Shown: in pieces, positions 34,736 through 46,783 of the stretch
Numbering within the stretch: the first letter of the stretch is position 1
Layout: every line of letters starts with the position of its first letter
Source: Plectrocnemia conspersa
Taxonomy: Eukaryota; Arthropoda; Insecta; Trichoptera; Polycentropodidae
Direction: 5' to 3'
Assembly: GCA_009617715.1 (NCBI GenBank)
Contig: VTFK01000144.1
Location: 558,001-622,000, forward strand
DNA length: 64,000 nt
The notes under the pieces: generated by a model
The model's database searches: none
What the model was told of the DNA's origin: nothing
What the model saw: only the letters and a program-made list of their open reading frames with translations
Program-made: the position numbers and the translations under genes

Positions 34736-35454
34736 TCCTCAAGGAGAACGGACCTCGGGTGTTTGCCCCCACTTTCTCCCTCTTGGCAACCCTGCATTGA
34801 TGAAGCATATAGTGGGTTTTGCTATGGCAATCCACATAGATCAAATAAATTTTAAAACACATTTACTAAAATATATACAGTTAAATTAAAAATTATTTAC
34901 ATTTAAATCCTTCTGTAAAATATAAAAACGCAGATTGTTATTGTCTATTGTCTTTGATGTTATTAATAATGCTTCAATATAATTCGTGTGTAGTATTATT
35001 GACAGTAGCGTACATAGTAATTTCGAACAACAGAGCTTCGATTAGCAAACTGTCTAAATGAAACGTCATCTCCAGTCACAATCATGACACTGGTTTTGGT
35101 TTTGCGATACCATCCTACGCCAATCTAACACATGTACAATCTCCAATTTCTGACTATGGATATTTATATGTGTGTTTAAGGAGATAATGGTCGAAATTAT
35201 ATGTTTCGACACTAACTAAAAAAATTATTCTATTTACTAAAAATAGTAATAGAATAATTACTGTTAGGAAGGACAGGCAAAGTTTAATAAGTATATTTAT
35301 TACTAATAATAAAGAATTTAAGAATATAGTGTGTTATGGTGATAAAGATAGTAGAAATAACAACAAAAAAATAAAGCATCTCTAGCATATAAATGCCAGA
35401 CAAATTGCTCGCAGATGTTGGTCTGATTGGACGTGTTTGTTTAGCTATTTATTT

Positions 35455-35870
35455 ACTTTAAAATCATGTTTAAGCTCGTTTTATAGTTATAAAATTACGA
35501 TTGTTTTGATTGGACATAGGTTAAGTCGTAAACACCAGTGTTTTTTAGTTATATTCTGTTCTTGTCATTTAAGCTCGTTTTATAGTTATAAGATCATTTG
35601 CAATCGAAAATTTTGCTCGTTTTAAGTCGATGTAAAGCTTAGCAGTAAACATTTATTAGCAATATATTTACTTTACAGCAACGATGTAGAAAACAATGCA
35701 TTAAATTTTTGGTTAACAATTTAAGCTTGTTTTATAATTGTAAAAAAATTCGCTTATTTTGAGTGAACATAAATTAAGTCGTAAACACAGAAGTCATTTT
35801 ACCATTTGCTAGGTATTTACAATTTAAGCATTCAACGTATAGTTGGCCATTTAGGTTTATTTTATAATAT
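35455..35870 (+). repeat. Diverged tandem repeat, period roughly 100-155 bp
   Basis: The phrase (A)TTTAAGCTCGTTTTATAGTTATAA recurs at about 35464, 35568, 35724 (diverged) and 35820 (weaker). It is followed in full units by AAGTCGTAAACAC at about 35524 and 35775. Similar text (GAGTTAATTTGTAAACATTT) continues after the transposon at 35871-36363, to about 36620. The transposon therefore landed inside the array. Confidence 0.6.
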
Positions 35871-36363
35871 GGCACCCCGACAAAGCCGCGCAGGACATTC
35901 CCGCGCCGTCTAAGCCGCGCCGTCATAGCCGCGCAAAGTCAAAACAAAATTCATTTTATAACATGGTTTTTATTTATTAATAATTACAAATATATATATA
36001 TATATATAGGAAAAAGGAGGCGTCTCGCTACCGCTCGCACCGACTTTCATCGTAGAACCAAACAACCTAACCTTTTTTTAATGATATTGTATTAATTTAT
36101 TTTTCATTTCGGTATATTTTGTAACTGTCCAGCATCATCCAATCTATGACTAACTGTTCAAAAAGCGAATCACTAGTGATAGAGCTGTCCACAAAACAAA
36201 ATAATTAGAATTAAAAAATAATTTTCTTTCATTTTATTCAATTTTATAATTTTTATTTGCGCTGCAATGTCGGCGCGGTTTTATCGTCGTGGCAATGTCG
36301 GGGGGGTTGTATTGCGCGGCTTAGTCGGTGCGGGATAGTCCGGCGCGGCTTTGTCAGGTCCCC
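35871..36363. mobile_element. TIR element with 9-bp target duplication (Mutator-like)
   Basis: A 493-bp element with long GC-rich inverted ends. The left end begins GGCACCCCGACAAAGCCGCG; the right end in reverse complement is GGGGACCTGACAAAGCCGCG. Both continue through CCCGC-CCG-CTAAGCCGCGC, about 60 bp in all. The flanks are identical 9-mers, TTATAATAT at 35862-35870 and at 36364-36372. A 9-bp duplication with long inverted ends fits Mutator-like elements. GCCGCGC is repeated several times in each end, likely transposase-binding sites. The interior is non-coding, with a TA microsatellite at 35991-36008. Confidence 0.75.
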
Positions 36364-36372
36364 TTATAATAT

Positions 36373-37390
36373 ATTAATAAAATTATTTGTAATGAAGAAA
36401 TTATGCGTGTTCTGAGTTAATGTAGATTTAATCGTAGACGTAGGAATTGTAAATTTGCTGTCTTTTTTTACCAGTCATTAAAATTATTGTTGAATTTAAT
36501 TTTTTAAGATATCTGTAACATTCATTTAGGTAGTGAGTTAATTTGTAAACATTTGTTAATTTGTCAGTATACACCTGGGAGTGAGTTAATTTTACGTATT
36601 ATATATTCCCATAATTATTTATGTTGTTATTTATTTATTATTATTGAATATTACATTTACTATAGTGAATAATTATAAAAAAAAAACAGTTTTATTGCTT
36701 TGATTTATCTTACTATTTTTCTGAATTACTATGTTTTAAAAATTTATTGTAACACTTCCCTATTATTAAATTTTGGTAATTTATTTTATATATTTATTAT
36801 AAATTATTCGGCTTTTGTATAAAATTAATATAACATATTATTTATATGTTAATTTATTTCGTACTTTTATATAAAAATTATTTACAAAAATTTAAATTAA
36901 AAAAAAATGTTTTATAATTATAATATTTTTTTATTTCTTCAGTTATATATATAAATAAATAATAATTATATTATATGTAAATATATAACACTTTGAAGTA
37001 CCTCAAAACAGTGAAAGATTAACCGCCGTACATGTACGGCAATACTCCCTAAAGGGTTAATCTACAGAAGAAATTATTTTAATATTAAAATGAAATTTGT
37101 TTCGATAGAATCATAAATATTTTAGCTGCTTCCAAAAAGCCTGTTCAACGTTTTTTTTGCTATTTTTTATAATTAGCTCTCAAAATGCAAATCTTAATAT
37201 GTCATTAATTGAAAGTAAATTTTTGTTTGGGAAAAAAAAAAAATTTATTATGTTTATAAAATAAATATAAAAAAGTGGTCTAATTGAATCAAATATATTT
37301 TTAGTCACTGAAAGTATTACTAAAACATGTCTAAACATAGCTAAACATTTACCAAATTTACACATAAGATCATCGATATATTATTAAAAA
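36373..37390. other. AT-rich intronic sequence
   Basis: The remainder of the tandem array to about 36620, then very AT-rich DNA. A short perfect palindrome, GCCGTACATGTACGGC, lies at about 37023-37038, followed by AAAGGGTTAA. No gene is seen. Confidence 0.4.
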
Positions 37391-37394
37391 TATA

Positions 37395-38096
37395 CAGTCG
37401 ACCCTCTTATAGCGTAGATATTGGGACTTCGTTATAGGAATACTATGTTATAGGGAGCTAGGCAACCATACAAAGTTTGAGGTAATTTTTTTTTAACTGT
37501 ATTTTGTGAATTTAACGAAATCAGCAAATCAATTTTTTTAATTTTTTTTACGTATTAAATGCTTTTGTGTTTATTTTGTAAACAAGAGCACGTGCCCTAT
37601 GTTCTTATTGCTACACGTGCGCGAGAATAATTATATTTAAATGGGTTTTGCATATTCATTTTGAAATAAAAAATTAGCTAAGTTCAGAAAGAATACGATT
37701 ATTTTAAATGCACTAAAATTTGAGTGTTGGATATAAAGTGTCTTATATGATATATCTAAATATATTTTATGATTCATTAATACTTTTTTAGATTTGTGAT
37801 AGATATGTATTACATAATTAAATAATTTTAATATAAAAAAATAGAATGGTTGAAACCCACTAGTGTATACATAATGTATTAAAAAAACGTGTACATTGAT
37901 TTGCTTGATCATAATTTTTTCCATAGCTATACAAAAATAAATATTTTCTTACTGTAGTGTTTCGCCTGTCACAGAATACGTCTAGCGATGTCAAGGACAA
38001 ACAATAACAAAAACTACGCTATACGGGGGAACGGAACTGCCGCATACGCTATAGGAAACGTCATTATAAGGGGGAACGCTATAGGGGGGCTTACTG
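37395..38096. mobile_element. TA-flanked TIR element, pogo/Tigger-like, non-autonomous
   Basis: A 702-bp element. The left end CAGTCGACCCTCTTATAGCG and the right end in reverse complement, CAGTAAGCCCCCCTATAGCG, are imperfect inverted repeats starting with CAGT. It is flanked by TA on both sides (37393-37394, 38097-38098), as for the Tc1/mariner-pogo group. The phrase (C)TATAGCGTA or its diverged form CTATAGGAAACGT recurs in both subterminal regions. Frames inside are AT-driven and match no transposase. Confidence 0.75.
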
Positions 38097-38479
38097 TATT
38101 GATATATGTAATTGCTATAATAAGGACAGAGGTAGCAACAATTTTTATTCTTGTACTAACATAATTTTATATTAAAATAAGTATACATTATCTATTGTTA
38201 ATATATTATAAAATAATGCTGCTAGAATTAAAATAGGTTTAGGCAATAAGCAAAGAGGAAAATTAATTTTGCACAGACGAAGGTGTATCAATCGTACGTA
38301 TAAATACACGATTTCTTCTAAATTTAACACCACAACCACTCACTATATCATTCATATCGAAGAGCAACCCACGCACCCCTATCAGAATGATGATATCCAA
38401 TATGCTAATAATATTTCGGTCTGAAACAACGGCCGCTCGATTTGCATTCATGAAATCTAATTTATCGCCCTGCCCAAAA

Positions 38480-38965
38480 TCAATTGGTCCGCCCGAAAAA
38501 GCCTCCCACTTTTGGCTACCTATCCACCTACCGGGCAAAAACATATAAATTAGGTTCGAATTTGCACTCAATTTTTGGTAATAACGCGGTTAGTACCGCG
38601 GCGGGGGTACCCGCGGGACCCTGGGCCTTCCCGGCGATACTACCGAGAGTAAATCAACCCGTGAAAGGGTGAAAAAAATAGCTTTTAAAGTGGACCCTAA
38701 AGGAAATTTTCGGCCGGCTCGGCTCGTATATATTAAACGATAAAATATGCATCGAAACTTTTCGGTGTGCGTGCCCGAAGATGAAAACGGCAATCAAACG
38801 GCTACCCTTTATGTGCTCCTCTTTTATTAATATTCGGACCTTGCGCGTTTACGCGTTTCGTTAATAATTCTTTCCAGTTTGCCAATGGTGTGTGTATTTT
38901 TTTATATGATAGAAGAGCCGTTTTAGGGATTTTAGGGTCGTTTTATAGCTCGAAGGACGGCACGA
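38480..38965. promoter_or_regulatory. GC-rich non-repetitive island in the intron
   Basis: Unlike its surroundings it is GC-rich and shows no terminal repeats. It includes GTACCGCGGCGGGGGTACCC, CCGTGAAAGGGTG, GTGGACCCTAAAGG, TATTCGGACCTTGCGCG and TTTCGTTAATAATTC. A similar phrase (TATTATTCGGACCTTTCG) occurs in the island near 43430. Three short frames overlap on both strands with no domain. Candidate enhancer or cryptic promoter; evidence is compositional. Confidence 0.4.
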
Positions 38966-39639
38966 ATCTACTTTGGGGTGTTGACCTGTTGAGAAACATT
39001 GATATATTACCCATATGGAAGAGTTGCCTGCATAACTTAAACGTTTGAAATTTTAATGCTACTGCTACTTTATGCATTATATTGAAACGAATGAAAATCC
39101 AGATTGGATCAATGTTTTTTTGCGACTGTATTTATAAGGCAAGATTTTGGCACTTACGCTCATATGAAGTACTCATAATTCTCACATATGTTATTGTAAT
39201 TTCAACTCATTATGAAATCGACCATTGATCGACATGTTCGTATAAATGAAAGGAAGGTAGCGTCTTACTGATAGATAATAAATTAAAATTGGCCTTGTGT
39301 TAGAGATATTTCTACATTTAATTTAATAAATAAAATTAAGCAACAATAATAATGAAGAAGTTTGCAATATAGTTGCATTAAAAAGACACATGGATATCAT
39401 GCAGTGAGATGTCTAGTTCAGGTCAGACAGTTACAAGTTTTTAATGATGAATACACTACTGATATATCACTTAGAAGTCATTAGTGCGGATCGGAGAAGT
39501 CTGCAGGTCAAAAGGTCAAATAGTTAACTACTCAAATGTTTTTTAAAGTCCCACTGTACGTTCTAGTTCCGGCGTCTAAATCCACTGCATTTGGAATAAT
39601 GCCGAACTACTTCAATAAATGGACCATTCGCGTCCAAGA

Positions 39640-39905
39640 GTGGTAATTTTAGTTCCACACACACATTCGCAAAATATCATTACGCCCATTTATCGACATC
39701 GATGCTACCATTTTAGTTTCGGACCCGAGTAAAAATATGGCTTTATTGCCTGTTTGACATTCGACGTTGTTGGGCCTGTCGTCGGCCGATTCCGAGAGCA
39801 GTTTATTGCCCGATTTTGGTAAAAAAAGGCGATCGATTTGGTTCGTTTTTGGTCGAAAAGCGAGCCGTGGGACGAATAACGAGAGAGCGTAATGCAATAT
39901 GGGTG
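39640..39905. promoter_or_regulatory. GC-richer non-repetitive island in the intron
   Basis: Contains CCCATTTATCGACATCGATG, TTTATTGCCCGATTTTGG and two TTTATTGCC homeodomain (Abd-B/Cdx-type) look-alikes, near 39743 and 39800. An 82-codon minus-strand frame is open but has no recognisable features. Candidate cis-regulatory module. Confidence 0.35.
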
Positions 39906-40247
39906 ACGCGACTAGGAATCAGATTTATTATTATGGACTTTTATTAGTAAATGATAAATATAAATGGCTAAGGACAGACGTGATATTAATTGTACCAAAA
40001 TCGCCTATTTTATATTTATATCTGAGAATATTATTTATTTATATAATATGTAATGAATTTTTTAATACTTCTACATATTATAATAATTTATATATGTTTT
40101 ATAATATACTTTATTGTGTGTAAAGATGTAGGAAAATCACACATTGAATGCACAAATAATTATATCATAAATGGTACGTTAGATGTGACAATGATATATC
40201 TAAATCCAAATCAAATCAGTCTGTGATTACCGAGTATTAATATAAAA

Positions 40248-41225
40248 ATGTATACGCCGTGTTATACAAATTCGTGTTATACGAGGTTTGCAGTTCATAC
40301 AAAATTAGGGTTTGCGTTCTAAGAAAAAAGCGAAATTATTTCTTAAATAAACAATCAAAAAAATATATATTTTCATATTTATCGAATTTTTTTTAAAATA
40401 TGTAACATATAATAGATCATTTATTCATCATCACTATCACTTAAAAATCTATATATTCGACTCTTTTTCGAGATCAGTTGTAAGTTTTCATCATCAGAGG
40501 ACTCTGGAGTATTTTTGAATTTGATCTTTAAAAAATCTGTAATAAGCGATTGTCTACTTTTAGCATATAAATCTATGTATTTTGTTATAAGGGGCCAAGA
40601 TCTGCTGTAATCCCCTCTTGAACTTCAAACTTCTTTCCGTTATAGGATCATTTTCTATAAAAAAATGTTCTAATTTATCAAGCCGTCATTTATTGTTTTT
40701 AATGTGAAACATTTAGCTACTTCGCTGCAACTGCTTTCTGAGTCATTAACTATGATAGTTTCATCTAACATTTATTCTTCTAATTCTTTTTTGTTCAACG
40801 TACAATCTTCCAATATTTTTCCGATATCTTGAATATCCATATCATGAAATCCTGCTCCACTAATACCACGACAAATGCTAATTATTCTTTGGTATTCATC
40901 TTCTATTTGTGGTACAACATTTTCTCCAGGAACTACTTCTGGCCACAGCTTTTTCCAGCAAGAATTTAAAGTCGATTGATTGATTCTTTAATGGATGCAG
41001 ATACCATATCGATACAATTTCGAATTGAATTTATTTTCAAAGCTTGTGTAACTGTTAAATTCTCATCTTGTCGTAGCGCGATCTATATGCGTATAAATCA
41101 AACATGTTAATTAATTTTTAATTGTTTTTTTTTCTGAAACCGTGTTATATAAAATGTGTTGTATAAAAATATGCCACAATTCATCAACCGTGTTATATAA
41201 AAACCGTGTTATACGAGGCTTTGGT
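40248..41225 (-). mobile_element. pogo/Tigger-like element relic with Jerky-type transposase
   Basis: Both edges carry repeated GTGTTATACGAGG or GTGTTATATAA phrases: near 40258-40290 on the left, and in direct order near 41145-41220 on the right. Between them, on the minus strand, lies a Tigger/Jerky transposase pseudogene. Exact ends and a TA duplication could not be fixed because the outer repeats are degraded. Members of this group are Tc1/mariner-related and gave rise to TIGD, JRK and CENP-B proteins. Confidence 0.65.
40424..41000 (-). pseudogene. Tigger/Jerky-like transposase C-terminal pseudogene
   Basis: Reading the minus strand from about 40990 downwards gives QSTLNSCWKKLWPEV, which matches the T-NLAWKKLWPE motif of Jerky/Tigger transposases. 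Next come IEDEYQRIISICRGISG, then MDIQDIGKILEDCTLNKKEL with a premature stop. After further breaks come a DSESSCSEVAK-like stretch, LITDFLK, and an acidic C-terminus, FLSDSDDE, before the stop near 40424. In the intact family this follows the DDE catalytic domain and an N-terminal CENP-B-type DNA-binding domain, which are absent. Several in-frame stops show it is not functional. Confidence 0.7.
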
Positions 41226-43015
41226 GTACTTTAATATATAAATAAATACTCATCGGCAAGGTAACACAATATATGATAATTTTTTTCAAATAACTCGCTT
41301 GCTAGTAGTATTAGGTTTTTCTGCAGATGATTAAGATTAGTGTATAGTATTGTTGATTGCCTTTTTCTGTATAGCTTATAATCTTATGTGGTTATCTATT
41401 GTACTATTGCTTTCATTACTTTATACACAGTAAGCATTTGTCAGTACTGAATATGGACCTGTAGTTGAGACTTAGGGTGCCCTCAATAACTTTGGTTTGT
41501 ACTTATAGGATCATTGTTTATCCAGATTATTTTTATGTCAGTCTTTATGATGCGAAGGGATGAGCTGTTATTTTTATTTTTTATAAAAGCTTCAGAATCA
41601 GATATATATATATGTATATATTTTTTTATATAGTTTTTAGTTTATTTCAAAAATAGACATAGGTGCAATAGCATACAGACACATTAAATGCACAATACTG
41701 GTTCATAACCATTTCCATTATTTACAATCGGTCAAGTTATACAATAACATAAAAAATAGTAATAAAATTTAAGGAAAAAACGGATAAAACCTTTTACAAA
41801 TTAAAAAAAAAAGAAATAAAATAAAAAATAGGGGAAAAAAAAATTATATAGAAATATACAATATATAAAATATATTATATATAAAATTAAATAAACCTAA
41901 ACCTGTAGTTCTGACACTAATTTAATTTAAGTAAAATTTTAATTTATGTATTTTTACTCAAATGCTTATATTTTTACCTGATTTTGATGAACAGCCGTTT
42001 ATTTTATTTGTAATGGTTTGGGTTTAAAGATACACAGAAACCGAAACAAGAAAATTATTTCTCTGTGTAATTCATAGTATAATCAAAATTTTTTCTTGAA
42101 TTTTGCTAAAAATGGTCCAAAATCGTCGATAAATTCATAAATAGTGCCTGAATTGATAATCCGATTAAGAAGTGTTGTATAGACAGTCGATATTTGCAAT
42201 TCAGTAAAATTTAAAAAAAATGAAAAATGGAAAAATGCAAGAATGGAGATATTTGCAATTAAATAAAATATAAAAAAAATGGAAAATAGTTTTTCTTCAT
42301 TAATTTTTGACTTTACATTTTACATGAGAAATGTTTGTTAAATGTCATGGGTTAGAATTCTTTGTTTGATTTGTGTTTTTAATCTTCAGATTATGATGAA
42401 ATTAAGGCAATTGCTACATAAACTTGAACCTGAAGATTATATTGAATCTATTCATTTTGATACATACACTCAAATGGTTATTATTCGATAACTACAAAAC
42501 AATTGCCCTTACATTCCACGCCAAATAGTAATGGTTGCTTCAGTACAACATTTTAAAAATATCCAAGGATTTATAAAGACTAATTAAAATAAAAATAAAA
42601 TTTTAGAATAACATATATGTAGTGGATATAAAGATATCGTGAGAATATGCGAATATCTCAAATGTTGGTCGGCGGAAAATTACTTTGTACACCGGCCGAT
42701 CAATTTTGGCTTAACATTTGCCGGCTTTGCAGGCGATTTTAACGCTCAGAAAAGTGATTTAAATTTAATTTTCATATATATTATATGATAGCTGAGTAAG
42801 TCTTATCTACAAAAAAAATGTAAATATCCCGGTATTATTCGGCAATGTACTCTTATTTAAAACAATCATTGTTATAACATATAAAAGTCGATAAATATGA
42901 CAATAATTTTTTTATTTATAATTGCTGAAATTTCAGAAAATGCTCATATTTTCTAGTTAATATTGTGTAATTGTGGACATACTCAATGGCTAAAGATTTG
43001 TTTCTTCTAATGTAT
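41226..43015. other. AT-rich intronic sequence without assigned features
   Basis: Very AT-rich DNA, with TA-rich runs near 41600 and 41860 and a small local repeat near 42190 and 42250 (GATATTTGCAATT). No gene is seen. Confidence 0.45.
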
Positions 43016-43560
43016 TGCGATCGCGTAAAAATGAGTGTGACGTCACACCGCACGCAAGTTGCGGAATAAGAGCGCCGCTTTCGATAAGTGGCCCTTATCA
43101 CTTCTTTAAGCTCATCATTAGCGCCGTTAATTAGAGCGACGTGCGCGCTCCGAGCATGCGATACGCGCGCATTTAATCACGCGGCGCCACTGGCCGAACC
43201 AGGCGAGGCCTAACGAACCCGAAACTTTCGAGTGGAAATCATTAGCGTCGCAATTGAACCAATGATTGGTTTCGACGGAATTCAATTGGCATCGGAGCAG
43301 GGGCGACATGTGCGCGCATATAAATCGCGCGCGCAGAGCTTCCGTGAAATATTGAACCCGAGAGTGTGGTGGGGATGCGCGGGGGGGATGAAATTTTAGG
43401 GTTAAATTCGACCCTAATATTATTATTCGGACCTTTCGTCCAAAATGGAAACCGCAAATAAAATGAGTCGTTTGTGCTAGATAAATCTCTATTAAGGACC
43501 TATATATTTAAAGCGTTTTTATGGCACGAATAAAGACCGGAGCTGCCGGTTTTGTAACGA
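43016..43560. promoter_or_regulatory. Strong candidate enhancer/promoter island (CRE, GATA pair, TATA-like)
   Basis: A GC-rich, non-repetitive block. It has a perfect 14-bp palindrome around a full cAMP-response element (GTGTGACGTCACAC, 43035-43048). An inverted GATA pair, GATAAGTGGCCCTTATC, lies at 43083-43099, and the homeodomain-type GTTAATTAG near 43127. A TATA-like ATATAAA at 43318-43324 lies in GCGCGC-rich surroundings, and the island ends in TTTTATGGC near 43518. Overlapping minus-strand frames have no domains. This is the most motif-dense island in the intron. Activity is inferred, not shown. Confidence 0.5.
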
Positions 43561-44024
43561 TCGGTTTATGTGTTTGCATGTGTGTGTTATAGTTAAGCAT
43601 AAATTGTTGGAAGCTTCCGATCTTCACCATTTTTTATCTGATGCTCAAATCGAACAAAGAAAGCGCTCTTGAAATTGTTGATTTTAATTGAGTGTATCAT
43701 ATCTTTTATAATTTTTAGGTTGTATAGAAAGAGAGATAACTTTAGTTAAATGATTAATATGCCGCAATCACAGCTCAAAATTGATCTATTAATCTGTGTA
43801 TTTGGTTTTGAGAAATGTTGGGGTAAAATTACTTTGCAAAATATGGCTGGCCGACCGAACTCAAACTTTTTTTGATGTTGTTGATTTTTTGTTATTTCTT
43901 TGCTTCTTCCTTAGGTATTAGATCGAATACCTAAATTTACTGCTTCTAATTTACATTCCATGAATATTTTTTATCATATCTATTTTTTTAAGCGTTCACA
44001 AAACAACAAAGTCAACGATAGTTT

Positions 44025-44240
44025 GCAAACAAATTTTAACACAAACAGAGCCGCGTCAAAAAAACTACAATCTGTTTTTTGAATAATAATGTTTATTGTG
44101 AAAGTGCTACCTAGAAAGTGTGTGCTTTTGAAGGCAATGTTACTCTTCTTTTATTTATTTTATAATATGTAACTTTTATCTGAAATACATAAATACAACA
44201 ACCGTGGTTAAATTCAGATTCATTATTTGAGGTCGGTTTT
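44025..44240 (+). repeat. Dispersed repeat family D, copy 2
   Basis: Same order of phrases as at 34525-34735 (ACAGAGCCGCGTCAAAAAAA, ACTACAATCTGT, GTGCTTTTGAAGGCAATGTT, ATTCAGATTCAT). A short insertion, CTACCTAGAAAGTG, lies near 44106. Type of repeat unknown. Confidence 0.7.
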
Positions 44241-45690
44241 TCCTTTTTTTTATAAATATATTTTTGTCATGATTTTTTGTACCCCTCAAGAAGGATTAGC
44301 TTCAAAAATTTGTGCAATTACATATTTAAACAAACGATTTTATAAATAGCTCATTAAAAAAAACAAAAAATATACTGAGAAGGTAATTTTATAGCGGTTT
44401 CTTTGCTTTTTAATGTTGAGTATAGTTTGTGTATAGTTAATGTTTTATATTTACGCAAAGTTCTCGTAGTCGTTTTTGAACCAGGGTTGACGTGAAGAGG
44501 GAAGCGGTTGCTTTCTCGGTCTTTTCGGTATTTTACGATTGTCAGCGTAGCTTGACTTGGTTTAAAGTTCAAGTAGAAGTTTTTGATGAAGTATAGTTTC
44601 AATTAAAGTGTCGATTTTGGCGATGTGCATCTGCTTTTATACACTTGGTAGCCTTGGCGTGATTTTTTCTTGCCCACTTTTAACTGCGATTGGTAATTGA
44701 TTTATGTATTTGATTATTTGGATATCCAGCAAGGAAGCGTGTGCTTTTAATACAATTATAAATAATGCTACTTACAGAGGATTCCAAACGGACGTTGTGA
44801 TTCATTTAGCAAATTCCTTAGAATATTTATTAGATATGTTTAAAAATGCTTGACAAAGATTTAAATGTCGAAAAACAAATGGCATTGTTTTTTGCCGCTT
44901 TTAACGCGTAAAATGTTTTTTACGCGGTTTATTAAACTTAGTATATGTTATATATCTGCTCAGTTGACGAACTTTACGTAATAATATAATTATTATAAAT
45001 GATTTTGTTGTAATTTCTGCACAAATATTATCGTATTATCAGAAAAATTTGATTTAAATTTACCTTAAATAAAATTTTAACTTAAAAATTTGATTTAAAT
45101 TAAATTAAAATATAAATCATTATAATAATATATGCACATGTAGTTGTGTATACTATTAATTGTGCAATTATATTTTTTATTTTATTTTCTAATTTATGGC
45201 AAAAATAATTATGTAATGCAGCGTTTCATAATATATTATTTAATTGTTGTTTTAAATAGTTAAACAAATAAGTTATTTAATAATCTTCTGACATTCTTAG
45301 CTAGAAATTGCTGTTAAAATGAGTTTATAATAATACACTGAAAGTTATTAACGTATTTACTTGTTTTACGTTGATGAGTTTATCTTTATTGCTTATAAAT
45401 ATATTATTATGATTAGTTCTAAGATAATAATTTACTCATTTGTATATTTTTTTTTTTATTAACTTTTTGTCTCAGATTGATTCTACGAGGCCTTCGATTG
45501 TGATCTTTTTTTATTCATTCAACTTTTTCAACCTCAAAAACATTATAGAAACCGACCATGACTTACGTTTTTCTTAAAACTTCTTTAATTCAACCCGTTT
45601 CTCATCTCTTTAGAGTTTTACACAAGTCGTTTTTTTCTTCGTTGAATTTAGAACGCTATAAATTTTTGATACTCGGATTTTGATTTACCC
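44241..45690. other. Intronic sequence without assigned features
   Basis: AT-rich DNA with a slightly richer part at 44450-44720. An 82-codon minus-strand frame there (44354-44602) is Thr/Lys-rich and matches nothing I know. No repeats or termini identified. Confidence 0.4.
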
Positions 45691-46260
45691 TCTCGGCAAA
45701 AACGTAACGACCAATTATTTCCCGACCTCACGTTGACATTATCATAAAACTGCTATAAAGACCCGGCGGGTCCGAGCGCAAAACTATAATTCTTTCGCCA
45801 TTGATGGGTAGGACAATAAAAAATCGTAATGAGAGTACCCAAGAACCCGTCAGGGTGGTTTTTGGACTATTAAATTGTATACTTATACAGCTTCTTGCCA
45901 TCGCGTCGCGAGATTTCCGCCACTAGATCTGGTTTTGTATCGATTTGGTTCTGATTGATCAGTGGCGTAACCGGTTAGGTCAACGTCTGATGTCATCGCT
46001 TCGTTACTTCCACACGCCGATTCTATTTTTTTTTAAATATTTTTTTACCTTTTTAAATCGACGACTTGAAAAAGTTTGAATTTCCTGTCTTTTGAGCGCT
46101 TGCAATGGGATGCAATCGTTGGACATTTTGCGGTTTGGGCGCTGAACAACCGGCGGAAGCCATAAGAATGCCATAGTTTTTGCCCCGTTGGCCCAAGAGT
46201 AAGAATGCTCTGTGTGTATGCCTTTAACCCTTAAACGATCTGGGAAAATATTGACGCAAT
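45690..46260. promoter_or_regulatory. GC-richer non-repetitive island in the intron
   Basis: Includes AGACCCGGCGGGTCCGAGCG (an imperfect palindrome), GCCATTGATGGGTAGG, GGACAATAAAAAATCGTAAT, CATCGCGTCGCGAG and GCAATGGGATGCAATCG. No coding pattern. Candidate cis-regulatory module by composition and lack of repeats. Confidence 0.35.
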
Positions 46261-46783
46261 TAATTTTTACAACGATGATATCCGCTCTTTAATGTCATTA
46301 ATTGGCAATATCAAAGTTTTAGTGATACCGTACCTAATTAGTTCATAAAAGTTTTACACTAACAGAACTCAGGAATTAAGACATGGAAGTGACCTCTGTG
46401 TCAACATCGGAACTGATACACATACACACATATGTATATCCCAAGAGGAACACTAATCCAATACTGCTTAGTTATTGATTCTATATTAGCTCGTTAGGGT
46501 CCGGAATCGGACGATCATATCTCAGATATAAACGTGCTGAAATTAATTTATATTATGTAATATACATTAAGCGGTTTTAGATAAAATAAATCAGTTAGTC
46601 TATTTAAAAGTAGTTAAATAATATATTTTGTATGGTTTATTTTAATTTAGATTGAAAATACACTGAGATTTATTGCATGTAAATCAACTTCATTGATACA
46701 TTTTTATGATTAATTGTAATAGATATTATTACCTAATACAATTGAGTTAGGTTATAATTACATATCTTACAATTGAGCTTTTA

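Noticed and set aside
37020..37065. TTAACC … GGGTTAA around the GCCGTACATGTACGGC palindrome as a very short piggyBac-like element
   Set aside because: Only about 45 bp with no matching inverted ends beyond TTAA. Too short to call.
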